Positions 1-7,535 of a stretch of 41,393 bases of DNA are shown one piece after another. The notes below the pieces were generated by a model. That model ran no database searches. It was not told the DNA's origin and saw only the letters and a list, made by a program, of their open reading frames with translations. The stretch's first letter is position 1; the number at the start of each line of letters is the position of its first letter. The stretch covers positions 1 through 41,393 of the forward strand of contig JBOGUF010000207.1 in assembly GCA_050696075.1 (NCBI GenBank). Reading direction: 5' to 3'. This DNA is from JBOGUF01 sp050696075. GTDB lineage: Bacteria; Chloroflexota; Chloroflexia; Thermomicrobiales; UBA6265. Position numbers and translations under genes: made by a program.

Positions 1-55
1 GCTCCCGCATGACCGGCGATGCACCCGCTTCGGACGGCTCGGTGCGTGTGCGCAT
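1..55 (-). CDS. 5' end of an unidentified gene running out of the window
   Basis: An ATG at 55-53 on the minus strand opens a frame of 18 codons that continues past the window edge. A full AGGAGG ribosome binding site lies at 69-64, eight bases before the ATG, which is the main support. The visible residues (MRTRTEPSEAGASPVMRE) match nothing I recognise. It is transcribed away from the insertion sequence to its right. Confidence 0.45.
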   Translation of the reverse strand, partial: MRTRTEPSEAGASPVMRE

Positions 56-63
56 GGGGACCA

Positions 64-69
64 CCTCCT
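64..69 (-). promoter_or_regulatory. Ribosome binding site AGGAGG for the leftmost partial gene
   Basis: CCTCCT on the plus strand reads AGGAGG on the minus strand, eight bases upstream of the ATG at 55. It decides the start of a gene otherwise too short to recognise. Confidence 0.5.
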
Positions 70-136
70 GGGACGCGGGTCCGATCGTCCCACCATACGC
101 CCCCTTCACAGAATCTGCATCACACCCAACCCATGC

Positions 137-165
137 TTGACCGTGCGTGAACGGTCAAGTATAAT
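137..165 (+). promoter_or_regulatory. Sigma-70 type promoter with an internal palindrome, abutting the IS left end
   Basis: TTGACC (137-142) and a perfect TATAAT (160-165) are separated by 17 bp. An exact 8-bp inverted repeat, TTGACCGT (137-144) and ACGGTCAA (151-158), overlaps the -35 and spacer and could be an operator. The -10 box ends exactly where the IS inverted repeat starts. Transcription would begin near 171-173, at the transposase ATG, giving a leaderless mRNA. It is either the original promoter of the interrupted gene, now driving the transposase, or coincidence; the base matches are directly visible. Confidence 0.7.
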
Positions 166-1005
166 GGTCAGTATGAACAAGCTGAGCACGCACCGCCGCA
201 CCCAAATCGTCGCCGCGCTGGTCGAGGGCAACTCGATCCGCGCCACCTGCCGCATGACCGGCGCGGCGAAGAACACCGTCGTCAAGTTGCTCGTTGACCT
301 CGGCACCGCGTGCGAGGTGTATCAAGACCGCGTGATGCGGAACCTGCCCTGCCAACGGTTGCAGTGCGACGAGATTTGGAGCTTCTGCTACGCCAAGGAG
401 AAGAACGTCGCCCCGGAGCACGCGGGCGAGTTCGGGTACGGCGACGTGTGGACGTGGACGGCCATCGACGCCGACACCAAGCTTGTCCCGACGTGGTACG
501 TCGGCAAGCGGACGGCTGAGGATGCCCACGAATTCATGCAAGACCTCGCCGGTCGGTTGGCGAACCGCGTGCAACTGACGACAGACGGCCATCGCGCCTA
601 TCTGACCGCCGTTGACGCGGCGTTTGGGACCAACATCGACTACGCGATGCTCATCAAGCTCTACGGACCGGACCCCGAGGGGGAGAAGCGGTACAGCCCG
701 GCGACGTGCATCGGGACCGATACCGCTATCGTCTCGGGGGACCCGGACCCATGGCACATCTCGACCAGCTACGCCGAACGCCAGAACCTCACGATGCGGA
801 TGAGCATGCGGCGGTTCACTCGGCTGACCAACGCGTTCTCCAAGAAGGTCGAGAACCTCATGCACGCCGTCTCGCTGCACTTCATGCACTACAACTTCGC
901 CCGCGTGCATAAGACGCTTAAGACGACGCCAGCAGTGGCGGCGGGCATCACGGATCACGTCTGGTCGCTTGAGGAAATCGTCGCCCTGCTGGATTCAAAC
1001 TGACC
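166..1005 (+). mobile_element. IS1-family insertion sequence, 840 bp
   Basis: The element is bounded by inverted ends GGTCAGTATGAA (166-177) and TTCAAACTGACC (994-1005), matching at 11 of 12 positions when one is inverted. It holds one transposase ORF whose start and stop lie inside the terminal repeats. Length and single-ORF layout fit IS1-like elements of the non-enterobacterial type. The flanks (158-165 and 1006-1013) show no target site duplication, so the element may have lost one side by deletion or recombination. The right flank is inside a coding frame lacking its 5' end. Confidence 0.75.
173..1003 (+). CDS. IS1-family transposase
   Basis: The protein has 276 residues and catalyses DDE-type transposition of the surrounding IS. 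The N-terminal 40 residues look like a helix-turn-helix (residues 21-40). The catalytic core shows CDEIWSF around D66, TTDGH with D138, and YAERQN with E202 as a plausible DDE triad, followed by a basic stretch. The DEIWSF pattern is characteristic of IS1-type transposases. The ATG at 173 was chosen because it lies inside the IS and directly after the promoter -10 box; a TTG at 137 would extend the frame into the promoter. There is no frameshift, so it is a single-ORF transposase and probably intact. Confidence 0.85.
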   Translation: MNKLSTHRRTQIVAALVEGNSIRATCRMTGAAKNTVVKLLVDLGTACEVYQDRVMRNLPCQRLQCDEIWSFCYAKEKNVAPEHAGEFGYGDVWTWTAIDADTKLVPTWYVGKRTAEDAHEFMQDLAGRLANRVQLTTDGHRAYLTAVDAAFGTNIDYAMLIKLYGPDPEGEKRYSPATCIGTDTAIVSGDPDPWHISTSYAERQNLTMRMSMRRFTRLTNAFSKKVENLMHAVSLHFMHYNFARVHKTLKTTPAVAAGITDHVWSLEEIVALLDSN

Positions 1006-1703
1006 CACTACCCACCGAGAGCATCCAGCACTTTCGACTGCTGATCGACGCCCTCACCCACGAAGTAAGCAAGACCGCGAACATCATCTGGGTTGTTGAT
1101 GAGGTCGCGGGCGGTGCAACTGCAACCATCCATGGCGAAGCCGATCACGTCGAGGATGTCGAGCGCGTCGTGCGTGCCTACGCCGCCGTCGGGCGAGCGC
1201 TCGAGCGGCACGAAGTCATTCCCTATTCGCAACGAGTCGAGGACGCGGCACGCAGCTTGACGTCGGTGCTGAACGGCAAAATCACCTCGATCCGATTCGA
1301 AACCGAGACGGACGCCGCGACTGTAACCGCCGATGCGCCAGAGCAAGCTCGCACCCACCTCTTCGCGTTCGGTGCGATTGAAGGGCGGATCGAGACGCTG
1401 CGAAGTCGTCACCGTCTGAGCTTCACGCTGCACGACTCGCTGCATAACACGGCGGTGCATTGTGCGATGCGCTCTGATCAAGCCGAACTGGTTCGCGATG
1501 GGTGGGGCAGGCGGGTGATGGTCGAGGGCTGGATCAAGCGCGAGCCGATAGCCGGCCGACCCATCGAGATTGACCCGGTCGAAGACATCACTGTCCTTCC
1601 CGAGGTCGTACCTGGATCGTATCGGCGGGCACGAGCCATCGCGCCCGCCGGTCCCGACGACCCAACGCCGGAAGCGGCCATTCGCCGGCTACGCGATGCC
1701 TGA
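1006..1703 (+). pseudogene. Unknown protein, 5' end removed by the IS
   Basis: An open frame enters from the IS and runs to TGA at 1701-1703, giving about 232 native residues. It begins mid-protein (PLPTESIQHFRLLI) with no ribosome binding site or good start after 1005; the only start-like codon, TTG 969, lies in the transposase 3' end. The sequence is a mix of alpha and beta character with no motif I can name, no signal peptide and no membrane segment. The left flank of the IS does not carry the missing N-terminus, so IS insertion was followed by loss of DNA. Function unknown. Confidence 0.6.
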
Positions 1704-1716
1704 CAGATTGAGGCTA

Positions 1717-2964
1717 CTACTCTTGCTCTGGCTTTCGTGCTGAAACCACGTACTCAAACAGTTCTTTTTTCGATGTCCGTTTGCGGATCACTCGCACGTC
1801 GGCTTGCTCAAAGCCCGCTGCCTCAAACAGAGAGGTAAATATTGACTCAACCGGAAGCATCACATCGTAGAACTTGGAATTGCCGACAATGTAGTGGATT
1901 GTCCCGCCGGGCTTTACGACTCGGAAGAGTTCGTTGCAATGACTGACCATATCGTAGAAGTATTTGTGGACATAACGAGATAGCAAATGACTGTGGCGGG
2001 CAATATCCTCTAGGATGTCGTCAAAGCCCGTGAATTGAATCTTCCGGTTGTCTTCCGGAGTCCACTTTCCTGCGTTGCTCGTGGCAACGCCCCATGTTCC
2101 TCCTATGGCTTGCCAGTCGAGTTCTCCCGCCTCACGTCCGTCACGCAGATAGCCGAGCCAGTACATGTACGGCCGAAGCTCGCGAATATAGCTCATGCGG
2201 TTGGGATAGGGCGGTGAGGTAATTACGCAGGTATAGCAGTCGTTGTCCAATGCTGTTGATAGATTCCGAGCATCACAGTAGATCGCGCGCGGTTTCACTC
2301 GTATCTCGCTACTAGCTGCATCCGCTATCGTATTGACTGCATGCTCCCAGCTTTCCAGTGCAAGGGTTTCAGCCGAATAGAGCGAAGAAGTATGGGCTGC
2401 TATTTTCTTGAACGACATGGATTGGTGGCCGAAACTCACGTTGGCTCGCTCGATCATCACACGACAAAACGCCACCTTAAGTAGGTCAGCCGTTGCCTCG
2501 GGTGCAGATTGCTCAATCTCCTTAATCTCGGCCATAGCGTGGCCAAGGGCAGCAAGCGTTTTCTCGTCCCACCATTTCTCTATCTGGTGAAGCGACGGAA
2601 ACCACGAGGAATGATCTCGTCCGTTTCGCATGGCATCGGCAACGCAGAGAGACGCCCCAGTAAGAGCTTCCAATTCTTGGGCCGTGTAGGACCGTGACTT
2701 GACTTCCGTAAGCCAAAGCAAGAATGGATTGATGTCGGTGGTATCGCAAGCTATCCCCTGCTCTGCGCAGACCAGGGCAGTCGTTCCTGTGCCACAAAAC
2801 GGGTCGAGCACCACGGCGTCAGGCGACGCGCATTCTTCGAGCAGGTCAGAGACGAGGTGGACTGAATAAGCAGGAGTCAGCCGTAGCCAACCATAACGAG
2901 TGTGCTTCAAATTGCCCTTGAAGGTGAGATGGTCCAGGCGGCCAGGCGCCAATTTCGTCACCAT
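1717..2964 (-). CDS. DNA methyltransferase of a type II restriction-modification system
   Basis: A 415-residue S-adenosylmethionine-dependent DNA methylase. AdoMet motif I is LDPFCGTGTT (residues 53-62) and catalytic motif IV is TSPPYPNR (SPPY at 250-253). The SPPY form is usual for N4-cytosine methylases, though N6-adenine cannot be excluded. ATG 2964 was chosen because it starts two bases after the stop of the upstream nuclease gene and gives a natural N-terminus; the frame stays open further upstream. The module has clearly lower GC than its surroundings, suggesting horizontal transfer. With its nuclease partner broken, it may now act as a solitary methylase. Confidence 0.85.
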   Translation of the reverse strand: MVTKLAPGRLDHLTFKGNLKHTRYGWLRLTPAYSVHLVSDLLEECASPDAVVLDPFCGTGTTALVCAEQGIACDTTDINPFLLWLTEVKSRSYTAQELEALTGASLCVADAMRNGRDHSSWFPSLHQIEKWWDEKTLAALGHAMAEIKEIEQSAPEATADLLKVAFCRVMIERANVSFGHQSMSFKKIAAHTSSLYSAETLALESWEHAVNTIADAASSEIRVKPRAIYCDARNLSTALDNDCYTCVITSPPYPNRMSYIRELRPYMYWLGYLRDGREAGELDWQAIGGTWGVATSNAGKWTPEDNRKIQFTGFDDILEDIARHSHLLSRYVHKYFYDMVSHCNELFRVVKPGGTIHYIVGNSKFYDVMLPVESIFTSLFEAAGFEQADVRVIRKRTSKKELFEYVVSARKPEQE

Positions 2965-2966
2965 AC

Positions 2967-3839
2967 CTATGCCTCGAGAAGGGTATTGAGGACAGAAGGA
3001 AGCTCGTTTTTGAGCCTCTCCGAATTGCGCTCGAAGAAAGCAGCCAGATCGTAATCGAGCACGGCTGTGCTGAAGGCGAATGTGCTTCTGGTAGGGTCGC
3101 TGGAGTGCGTACCCGACAACAAAAGCCAACGCGCCTGTGCATAGCGTGAGGCCACGCCTTCATCAATCTGCGTTGAGAAGAGCAAGAGCACGGGGACATA
3201 AAGGTTGGCGTAAGCGCTCGATGCGTTAGCAATGTCCGCGTTCTGACGCTTGGAGTCCTTACTCTTGTAGCCCTGCCGCACCTCGAAAACCGCACCCTTG
3301 ATCCTTGACGCCAACTCGGGATGAAGAAGCAAGTCTGCCTTGACTCGATCCAGCCATACCTCTACCCGGCGACGCCCGGCGAGATCAGAAATGTGATCCA
3401 TCTCGATGCGACCATCAAGCGACAGAGACCGCACTCCCCCTCCAGATGTCGGCACCTGGTACACCCATGTGGCATCGAGAGCCGAGAGTCCAAGCGCATC
3501 CTGCAACAGAGCACTAAACACTCACTGGCATCCGATGCCAATCTGTCGGTAAATAGACGTCATGCCGCCAGCGGCTTTGTGAGCGGCATACATCAGAGGT
3601 GAGTCCAGTCCTACCCATCGGTAGAAGGGATCAGCGCCGTACAAATCCCGAAACTGGTCGAGAGTGGTACCGCTCTTCCTTCCTTTGCCGAACTTCGGCT
3701 TGTAATCTGCACAAGTCCTGAGGGCGCCAGCAAGCAACTCAAAGTACCGTTCATCCGTACCAGCGGCACTGGTCGTCGGCGGTGGCACAACTGGCGCACC
3801 GCCTCCCCCAAACTCTTTAAAATCCAGTTCGTCGTCCAT
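2967..3839 (-). pseudogene. Type II restriction endonuclease candidate, split by an in-frame TGA
   Basis: Two ORFs (3839-3522, 105 residues; 3521-2967, 184 residues) lie in the same frame, separated only by TGA at 3524-3522. Read through, they form one protein of about 290 residues whose sequence runs smoothly across the stop (SIYRQIGIGCQ / VFSALLQDALGLS). The second half has FEVRQGYKSKDSKRQNADI (from residue 79 of that half), with D63, E80 and K86 as candidates for a PD-(D/E)XK nuclease site. Position directly before the methylase supports the restriction role. A CGA to TGA transition is the simplest explanation. A GTG follows the TGA immediately, so termination-reinitiation could still yield two pieces. 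The identification rests mainly on context. Confidence 0.6.
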
Positions 3840-3972
3840 CAGGACGCCCCTTCAGGAATCGCGGTAATCCGCACTGAGTTGCAGAGTGCGGCTCATCAGT
3901 TGGTATGCGGGATTTCGAAGGCGGGAACGCATCGTAGCACACTCGCCAAGAACACCGGCGATTCCAGAATCG

Positions 3973-4641
3973 CTACAGATAGGTTACGAGCGTATGGGAC
4001 AATGTCATTGTCCCAACATCACCCCCAAGATCCCGCGTCCGCACCCCATCCGCCAAGGTCCGCGCCACCGCCGTCTCGATTGCCCCACCGGCAGAGATCA
4101 ATCCCTCGTCTCCGTGCCGGTCGCCAAGCCAGCGCAGCAACAGCGCGGCGGACAACATCTCGCCGACGGGGTTGGCGAGGTCTTGGCCGGCGAGGGCGGG
4201 GGCGGAGCCGGGGGCGGCTTGGGCCATGGCGTGGTCGGCGCCGGCGTTGAGGGAGGGGGCGAGGCCGAGGCTGCCGGTCAGTTCGGCGGCGAGGTCGGAG
4301 AGGATGTCGCCGAAGAGGTTCTCGGTGACGATGACGTCGAAGTCGGGCGCGCGGCGGACCAGATGCGCGGCCATCGCGTCGACGTGCTCGTCGTCGACGC
4401 GGACGTCGGGGTAGGCAGCGGCGACCTCGCGGCAGACGTCGCGGAACAGCCCCGTGCCGAGGCGGATCACGTTCGCCTTGTGGACCACGGTGACATAACG
4501 TCGCCGCTGTTGGGCGAGGCGGCAGGCGGCGTGGGCAATCCGCTCGCTGGCCTGCCGGGTGAAGAGACCGATCGAGAGCGCCATATCGGGCGTCGGCATG
4601 AACTCGCCCACGCCCAGGTGCATGGTACGGTTTTCGAACAA
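3973..4641 (-). pseudogene. Isopropylmalate/tartrate dehydrogenase-type gene, N-terminal half missing
   Basis: The frame encodes the C-terminal two thirds of an NAD-dependent beta-decarboxylating dehydrogenase (LeuB/tartrate dehydrogenase family). Visible family signatures are FTRQASERIAHAACRLA, VTVVHKANVI, VDAMAAHLV, DVIVTENLFGDILSDLAAEL, a degenerate substrate/cofactor region GSAPALAGQDLANP, and TRDLGG near the end. The first 100 or so residues of the family, including the start of the cofactor site, are absent: upstream of about 4641 the frame is unrelated and overlaps the next gene. The first in-frame ATG is 4623. The frame is otherwise intact, so the truncation looks recent. It ends at TAG 3973-3975. 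Confidence 0.75.
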
Positions 4642-4699
4642 GCGGCCCGTTGGCCCCGCTACCCTATTATGAACGGGTGCGCGGCGCGCGAGCCGGCAC

Positions 4700-5716
4700 A
4701 TGGGCAGCCAGGGCGGGGGCAACGAGACGATGATCGAGCCACGCGAGGCGCTCGCGGCCTGGGCAATCCCCGGTCCGTGGGCGATACGACCGACCCAACG
4801 CGGCACGAACAACCGCTCGTTCGTCGTCGAGACGTCCGCGGGGTCCTACTTCCTGCGGCTCTCTCCGACTGCCGGCGATCTGGCACGCGTCCGGCACGAG
4901 CACACGCTGCTTCGGCGGTTGCATGAGGCGGCGCTCTCTTTCGCGGTACCGCGCCCGCTGGTAACGGATACGGGCGAGACGTACCTGATCCGCGACGGCG
5001 TCGCCATCAGCCTCTTCCCCGGCATCGCCAGCGACCACCCCGAGGCGGGCAACATTGCCCAGGCCACGGCTTGCGGCGAGGCGCTGGGCGAGCTCGACGC
5101 GGCCCTCGCCACCATCGACGCCGGCCCAACACCGCCCGGCATGCCGCGCTTCGGCGATCTGCCGCACGCCGGCTCCTTGATCGAGGACGGGCTGGCGCTC
5201 CTCGATCAGTCTCCGGACGCCGCGATGCCGCCGCGCCCGCGTGCGCTGATCGCGGCTCTCGTCGCCACGATCCCCGGCGTTTGCGCGCGGTTGCCCGCGC
5301 AGCTCATCCACGGTGACTTCTATCGCGGCAACGTGCTGATGCGCGGCAACCGGGTCAGCGGCATCCTCGACTTCGAGTTCGCCTCGCCTGGCCCGCGCGC
5401 GATGGACCTGGCCGTCGCCATACGCGGATTCAGCGACGCCGACTGGGGCACAGACCCGTCTTGGCAGATCGTCGAGGCGCTCGCCGCCGGCTACCGCCGC
5501 CGCGTGGCGCTCACGTCGGCAGAAATCGAAGCGTTGCCGACCCTGCTCCTGCTGCGCGAGGCGACGAGTTGGGTCCATTGGGTCGGGCGCTGCCGGCAGG
5601 GGTTGACGACGCCGGCCGACATCGTCCACCGCGCGCACGACCTGCTCCGCTTGGACGACCACCTCCGCGCCCATGGCGTCGAGTTGATTGAGCGGGTCGA
5701 GCGCGCCGCGCCGTGA
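4700..5716 (+). CDS. Aminoglycoside phosphotransferase-fold kinase (APH / homoserine kinase type II-like)
   Basis: A 338-residue cytoplasmic kinase of the APH superfamily. Signatures are the nucleotide-binding region GTNNRSFVVET...YFLRL, the catalytic loop LIHGDFYRGNVLM and the metal-binding ILDFEFASPGPRAMDLAVAI, as in ThrB2/choline kinase relatives. The substrate is unknown; related proteins phosphorylate homoserine, sugars or small alcohols. Two starts are possible, ATG 4700 and in-frame ATG 4730; neither has a strong ribosome binding site and 4730 gives a more typical N-terminus. It is divergent from the truncated dehydrogenase. Its TGA overlaps a GTG of the next frame, but the downstream hydrolase probably begins 30 bases later. 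Confidence 0.8.
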   Translation: MGSQGGGNETMIEPREALAAWAIPGPWAIRPTQRGTNNRSFVVETSAGSYFLRLSPTAGDLARVRHEHTLLRRLHEAALSFAVPRPLVTDTGETYLIRDGVAISLFPGIASDHPEAGNIAQATACGEALGELDAALATIDAGPTPPGMPRFGDLPHAGSLIEDGLALLDQSPDAAMPPRPRALIAALVATIPGVCARLPAQLIHGDFYRGNVLMRGNRVSGILDFEFASPGPRAMDLAVAIRGFSDADWGTDPSWQIVEALAAGYRRRVALTSAEIEALPTLLLLREATSWVHWVGRCRQGLTTPADIVHRAHDLLRLDDHLRAHGVELIERVERAAP

Positions 5717-5745
5717 GCCGCGGGCAGCACAGGAGAGCATGGCCC

Positions 5746-6489
5746 ATGCAGGATGCGATCGTTGCGGTCAACGGAACAGATCTGTGGGTCGCCGAGCAAG
5801 GCATGGGCTATCCGTTGATCCTCTGCGCCGGCGGGCCGGGGTGCTGCGATTACCTGGGACCGGTCGCGGCGATGGTGGACGATCTGGTCCGGGTCTATCG
5901 CTTCGAGTCGCGCGGCTGTGGCCGGTCCGCGGTGGATGGGCCGTACGACTTGGCGACGTCACTGGCCGACCTCGATGCCCTTCGGGTGCATTGGGGGCAC
6001 GTGCGGTGGGTGGTCGGTGGGCACTCCTGGGGCGCCTTCCTGGCGCTCGCCTACGCCCTGGAGTATCCAGAACGCACGACCGCGCTCGTCTACCTCTCTG
6101 GGGCCGGGGTGCAGAATGACCGGGGCTGGCACGCGGCCTACAAAGCGGGGCGCGAGGCCGGGCGCGAGCAGGACCCGCCGATGGCCTACCCGGACAATCG
6201 CGAGGTGAACCGCGCCGGCAACGCCTCAACCCGCGAATACATCGTCCAGCCGACGCTCTTGCGGCGACTGGCCGAGTGCACCGTGCCGATGCTGGCCGTC
6301 TATGGCTCGGAGGACATCCGCCCGAGTTAGCCCGTCGAGCAACTCGCGCACCTGATGTCGAACGCCCGTTACGCCCTGATCGAGGGGGCGGGGCATAACC
6401 TCTGGCTGACGCACGCCGCCGAATTACGCTCGCTGCTGCGCGACTTTCTCACTGGTTTGAAATCCGGCGGATTCGGAGACAGTCGCTAG
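5746..6489 (+). pseudogene. Alpha/beta hydrolase (proline iminopeptidase-like) with an amber stop
   Basis: The protein belongs to the alpha/beta hydrolase fold: oxyanion region GGPG (residues 29-32), FESRGCGRS, nucleophile elbow GGHSWG with Ser94, and after the stop the catalytic-histidine motif EGAGHN (His217). A TAG at 6328-6330 (codon 195) interrupts the frame, which otherwise continues 52 codons to TAG 6487-6489. In the family this position (IRPS-W-PVEQL) is usually tryptophan, so TGG to TAG is likely. The truncated product lacks the catalytic histidine and should be inactive unless the stop is read through. AGGAGA at 5731-5736 supports ATG 5746. The native stop overlaps the convergent merR stop. 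Confidence 0.8.
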
Positions 6490-6890
6490 CCCGCGGTCTG
6501 ATCCTCGGCGGCGCGGGCGACGAGGGCGCACGACTCCCACGATAGGCAGCCGCACTGGAGCCCTGCCTCCAGCATCCCCTTCATCGCCTCGGCGCGGGCA
6601 ATGAGCCCATCGAGCTCGGTTAGCTTGCGCTCGGCCAGCGCGCGCCAGCGGACCGAGAAGGGCGTCGCCGGGTCGAAGCCGGTCAACATCTGCCGAATCT
6701 CGGCAACCGTGAACCCCGCCTGCTGCGCCAGCCGGATCACGGCCAGGCGGTCGAGCACGCCCGTGTCGTACCGGCGCTGCCCATGCACGCGCCCCGGCGC
6801 CGGCACCAGCCCCGCACTCTCGTAGTACCGAATCGCCGACGGCCGCAACCCGGCCCGCTCCGCCACCTCGCCAATCGTCAACCGCTCCAC
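6486..6890 (-). CDS. MerR-family transcriptional regulator with a C-terminal cysteine cluster
   Basis: A 134-residue regulator: MerR winged helix-turn-helix at residues 3-40 (LTIGEVAERAG, IRYYESAGLVP), coiled-coil dimerisation helix about 80-110, then LQCGCLSWESCAL. The cluster keeps Cys113, Cys115 and Cys121 in the spacing of the SoxR iron-sulfur site but lacks the first cysteine of the SoxR C-x2-C-x-C-x5-C set (Gly in its place). It may bind a metal or thiol effector rather than a standard [2Fe-2S] cluster. The gene overlaps the hydrolase stop convergently. A MerR-type dyad promoter lies immediately upstream and points away from it, so it probably controls the small CCPF protein downstream of that promoter and perhaps itself. 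Confidence 0.88.
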   Translation of the reverse strand: MERLTIGEVAERAGLRPSAIRYYESAGLVPAPGRVHGQRRYDTGVLDRLAVIRLAQQAGFTVAEIRQMLTGFDPATPFSVRWRALAERKLTELDGLIARAEAMKGMLEAGLQCGCLSWESCALVARAAEDQTAG

Positions 6891-6900
6891 GGATCACCCC

Positions 6901-6931
6901 TTGACTTAAAGCACGCTTCAACATCTACCGT
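6901..6931 (+). promoter_or_regulatory. MerR-type promoter/operator with long spacer and dyad
   Basis: TTGACT (6901-6906) is followed by a dyad TTAAAGC-AC-GCTTCAA (6 of 7 pairs) within an over-long spacer of about 19 bp before a weak -10 (TACCGT, 6926-6931). A dyad inside a 19-20-bp spacer is the hallmark of MerR-controlled promoters, and merR starts just to the left. The plus-strand transcript leads towards the CCPF gene at 7190. Confidence 0.65.
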
Positions 6932-6976
6932 GCGGATCGTACCGGCTGGCGTCCCTCGTTGCCAGTCGCGGGCCGT

Positions 6977-7137
6977 CGTAGGGGAGGGACCCGTGCCCTC
7001 TCGTCGGGCGAAGCCCGGCATGCCGCGCCAGCGGCCCGTTCGACCGCACGCATGCGACTTGTTCATGAGGGCAAAACGGCCGCATACGCGGCATGTCGCG
7101 CGTTGCGCGACGGGCGGCCGCGGGTGCCGCCCCTACG
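6977..7137. repeat. Inverted-repeat (MITE-like) element between promoter and target gene
   Basis: Arms at 6977-6998 and 7116-7137 are inverted copies matching at 18 of 22 positions, both outer ends reading CGTAGGGG. The interior of about 120 bp has no credible gene. It sits between the MerR-type promoter and the CCPF gene, so the putative regulated transcript must read through it. Confidence 0.6.
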
Positions 7138-7189
7138 AACGACGGGTGCATCTGCCTTGATGACGTGATAAAGCAGAGGAGTCGTACCG

Positions 7190-7525
7190 ATGAACACCAA
7201 GAGCGATCAGACGGCGGCACCAATCGCGTGCAATCTCTCCGATCCGGAGTTGGCGCGGTGGGCGGCGGAATTGGAGCGCGACCTCTTCAGCGCGGTCGCG
7301 GAGGTCGAAGAGCTCCCAGACGGTTACGCCTACAGATTTCCGGCCGCACCGGACTGGATCGACAAGCTGATCCAATTCATCGCCTTCGAGCGGCAGTGCT
7401 GCCCCTTCTTCACCTTCGAGCTGGTCTTCGAGCCGAACCAGGGGCCGGTCTGGCTGCGCCTGCGCGGCTCCGACGAGATCAAGGCGTTTGTAGCGCAACT
7501 GCACCCTTCTGGCGGCGTGAGCTGA
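7190..7525 (+). CDS. Small conserved protein with a CCPF motif, MerR-associated
   Basis: A 111-residue soluble protein with FERQCCPFFTFELVF (Cys70-Cys71) and an N-terminal Cys14, then an acidic/aromatic region and GSDEIKAF near the end. I recall this family as small proteins found beside MerR regulators, with a vicinal cysteine pair that could bind a thiophilic metal; the function is not established. AGAGGAG lies just before ATG 7190. Its position behind a MerR-type dyad promoter suggests induction by the neighbouring regulator, although an inverted-repeat element now intervenes. Confidence 0.7.
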   Translation: MNTKSDQTAAPIACNLSDPELARWAAELERDLFSAVAEVEELPDGYAYRFPAAPDWIDKLIQFIAFERQCCPFFTFELVFEPNQGPVWLRLRGSDEIKAFVAQLHPSGGVS

Positions 7526-7535
7526 CTGGGGTAGC

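Noticed and set aside
155..958. Long minus-strand ORF (267 codons) opposite the transposase
   Set aside because: Shadow frame; composition and lack of motifs show it is the antisense of the real transposase.
3995..4015. Perfect 21-bp palindrome (10-bp arms, one central base) near the end of the dehydrogenase remnant
   Set aside because: It lies within the coding frame and has no T-run; one such palindrome is not far from chance in 41 kb. No operator role can be supported.
4667..5740. 357-codon minus-strand ORF
   Set aside because: Antisense of the kinase gene, arginine/alanine-rich with no motif.
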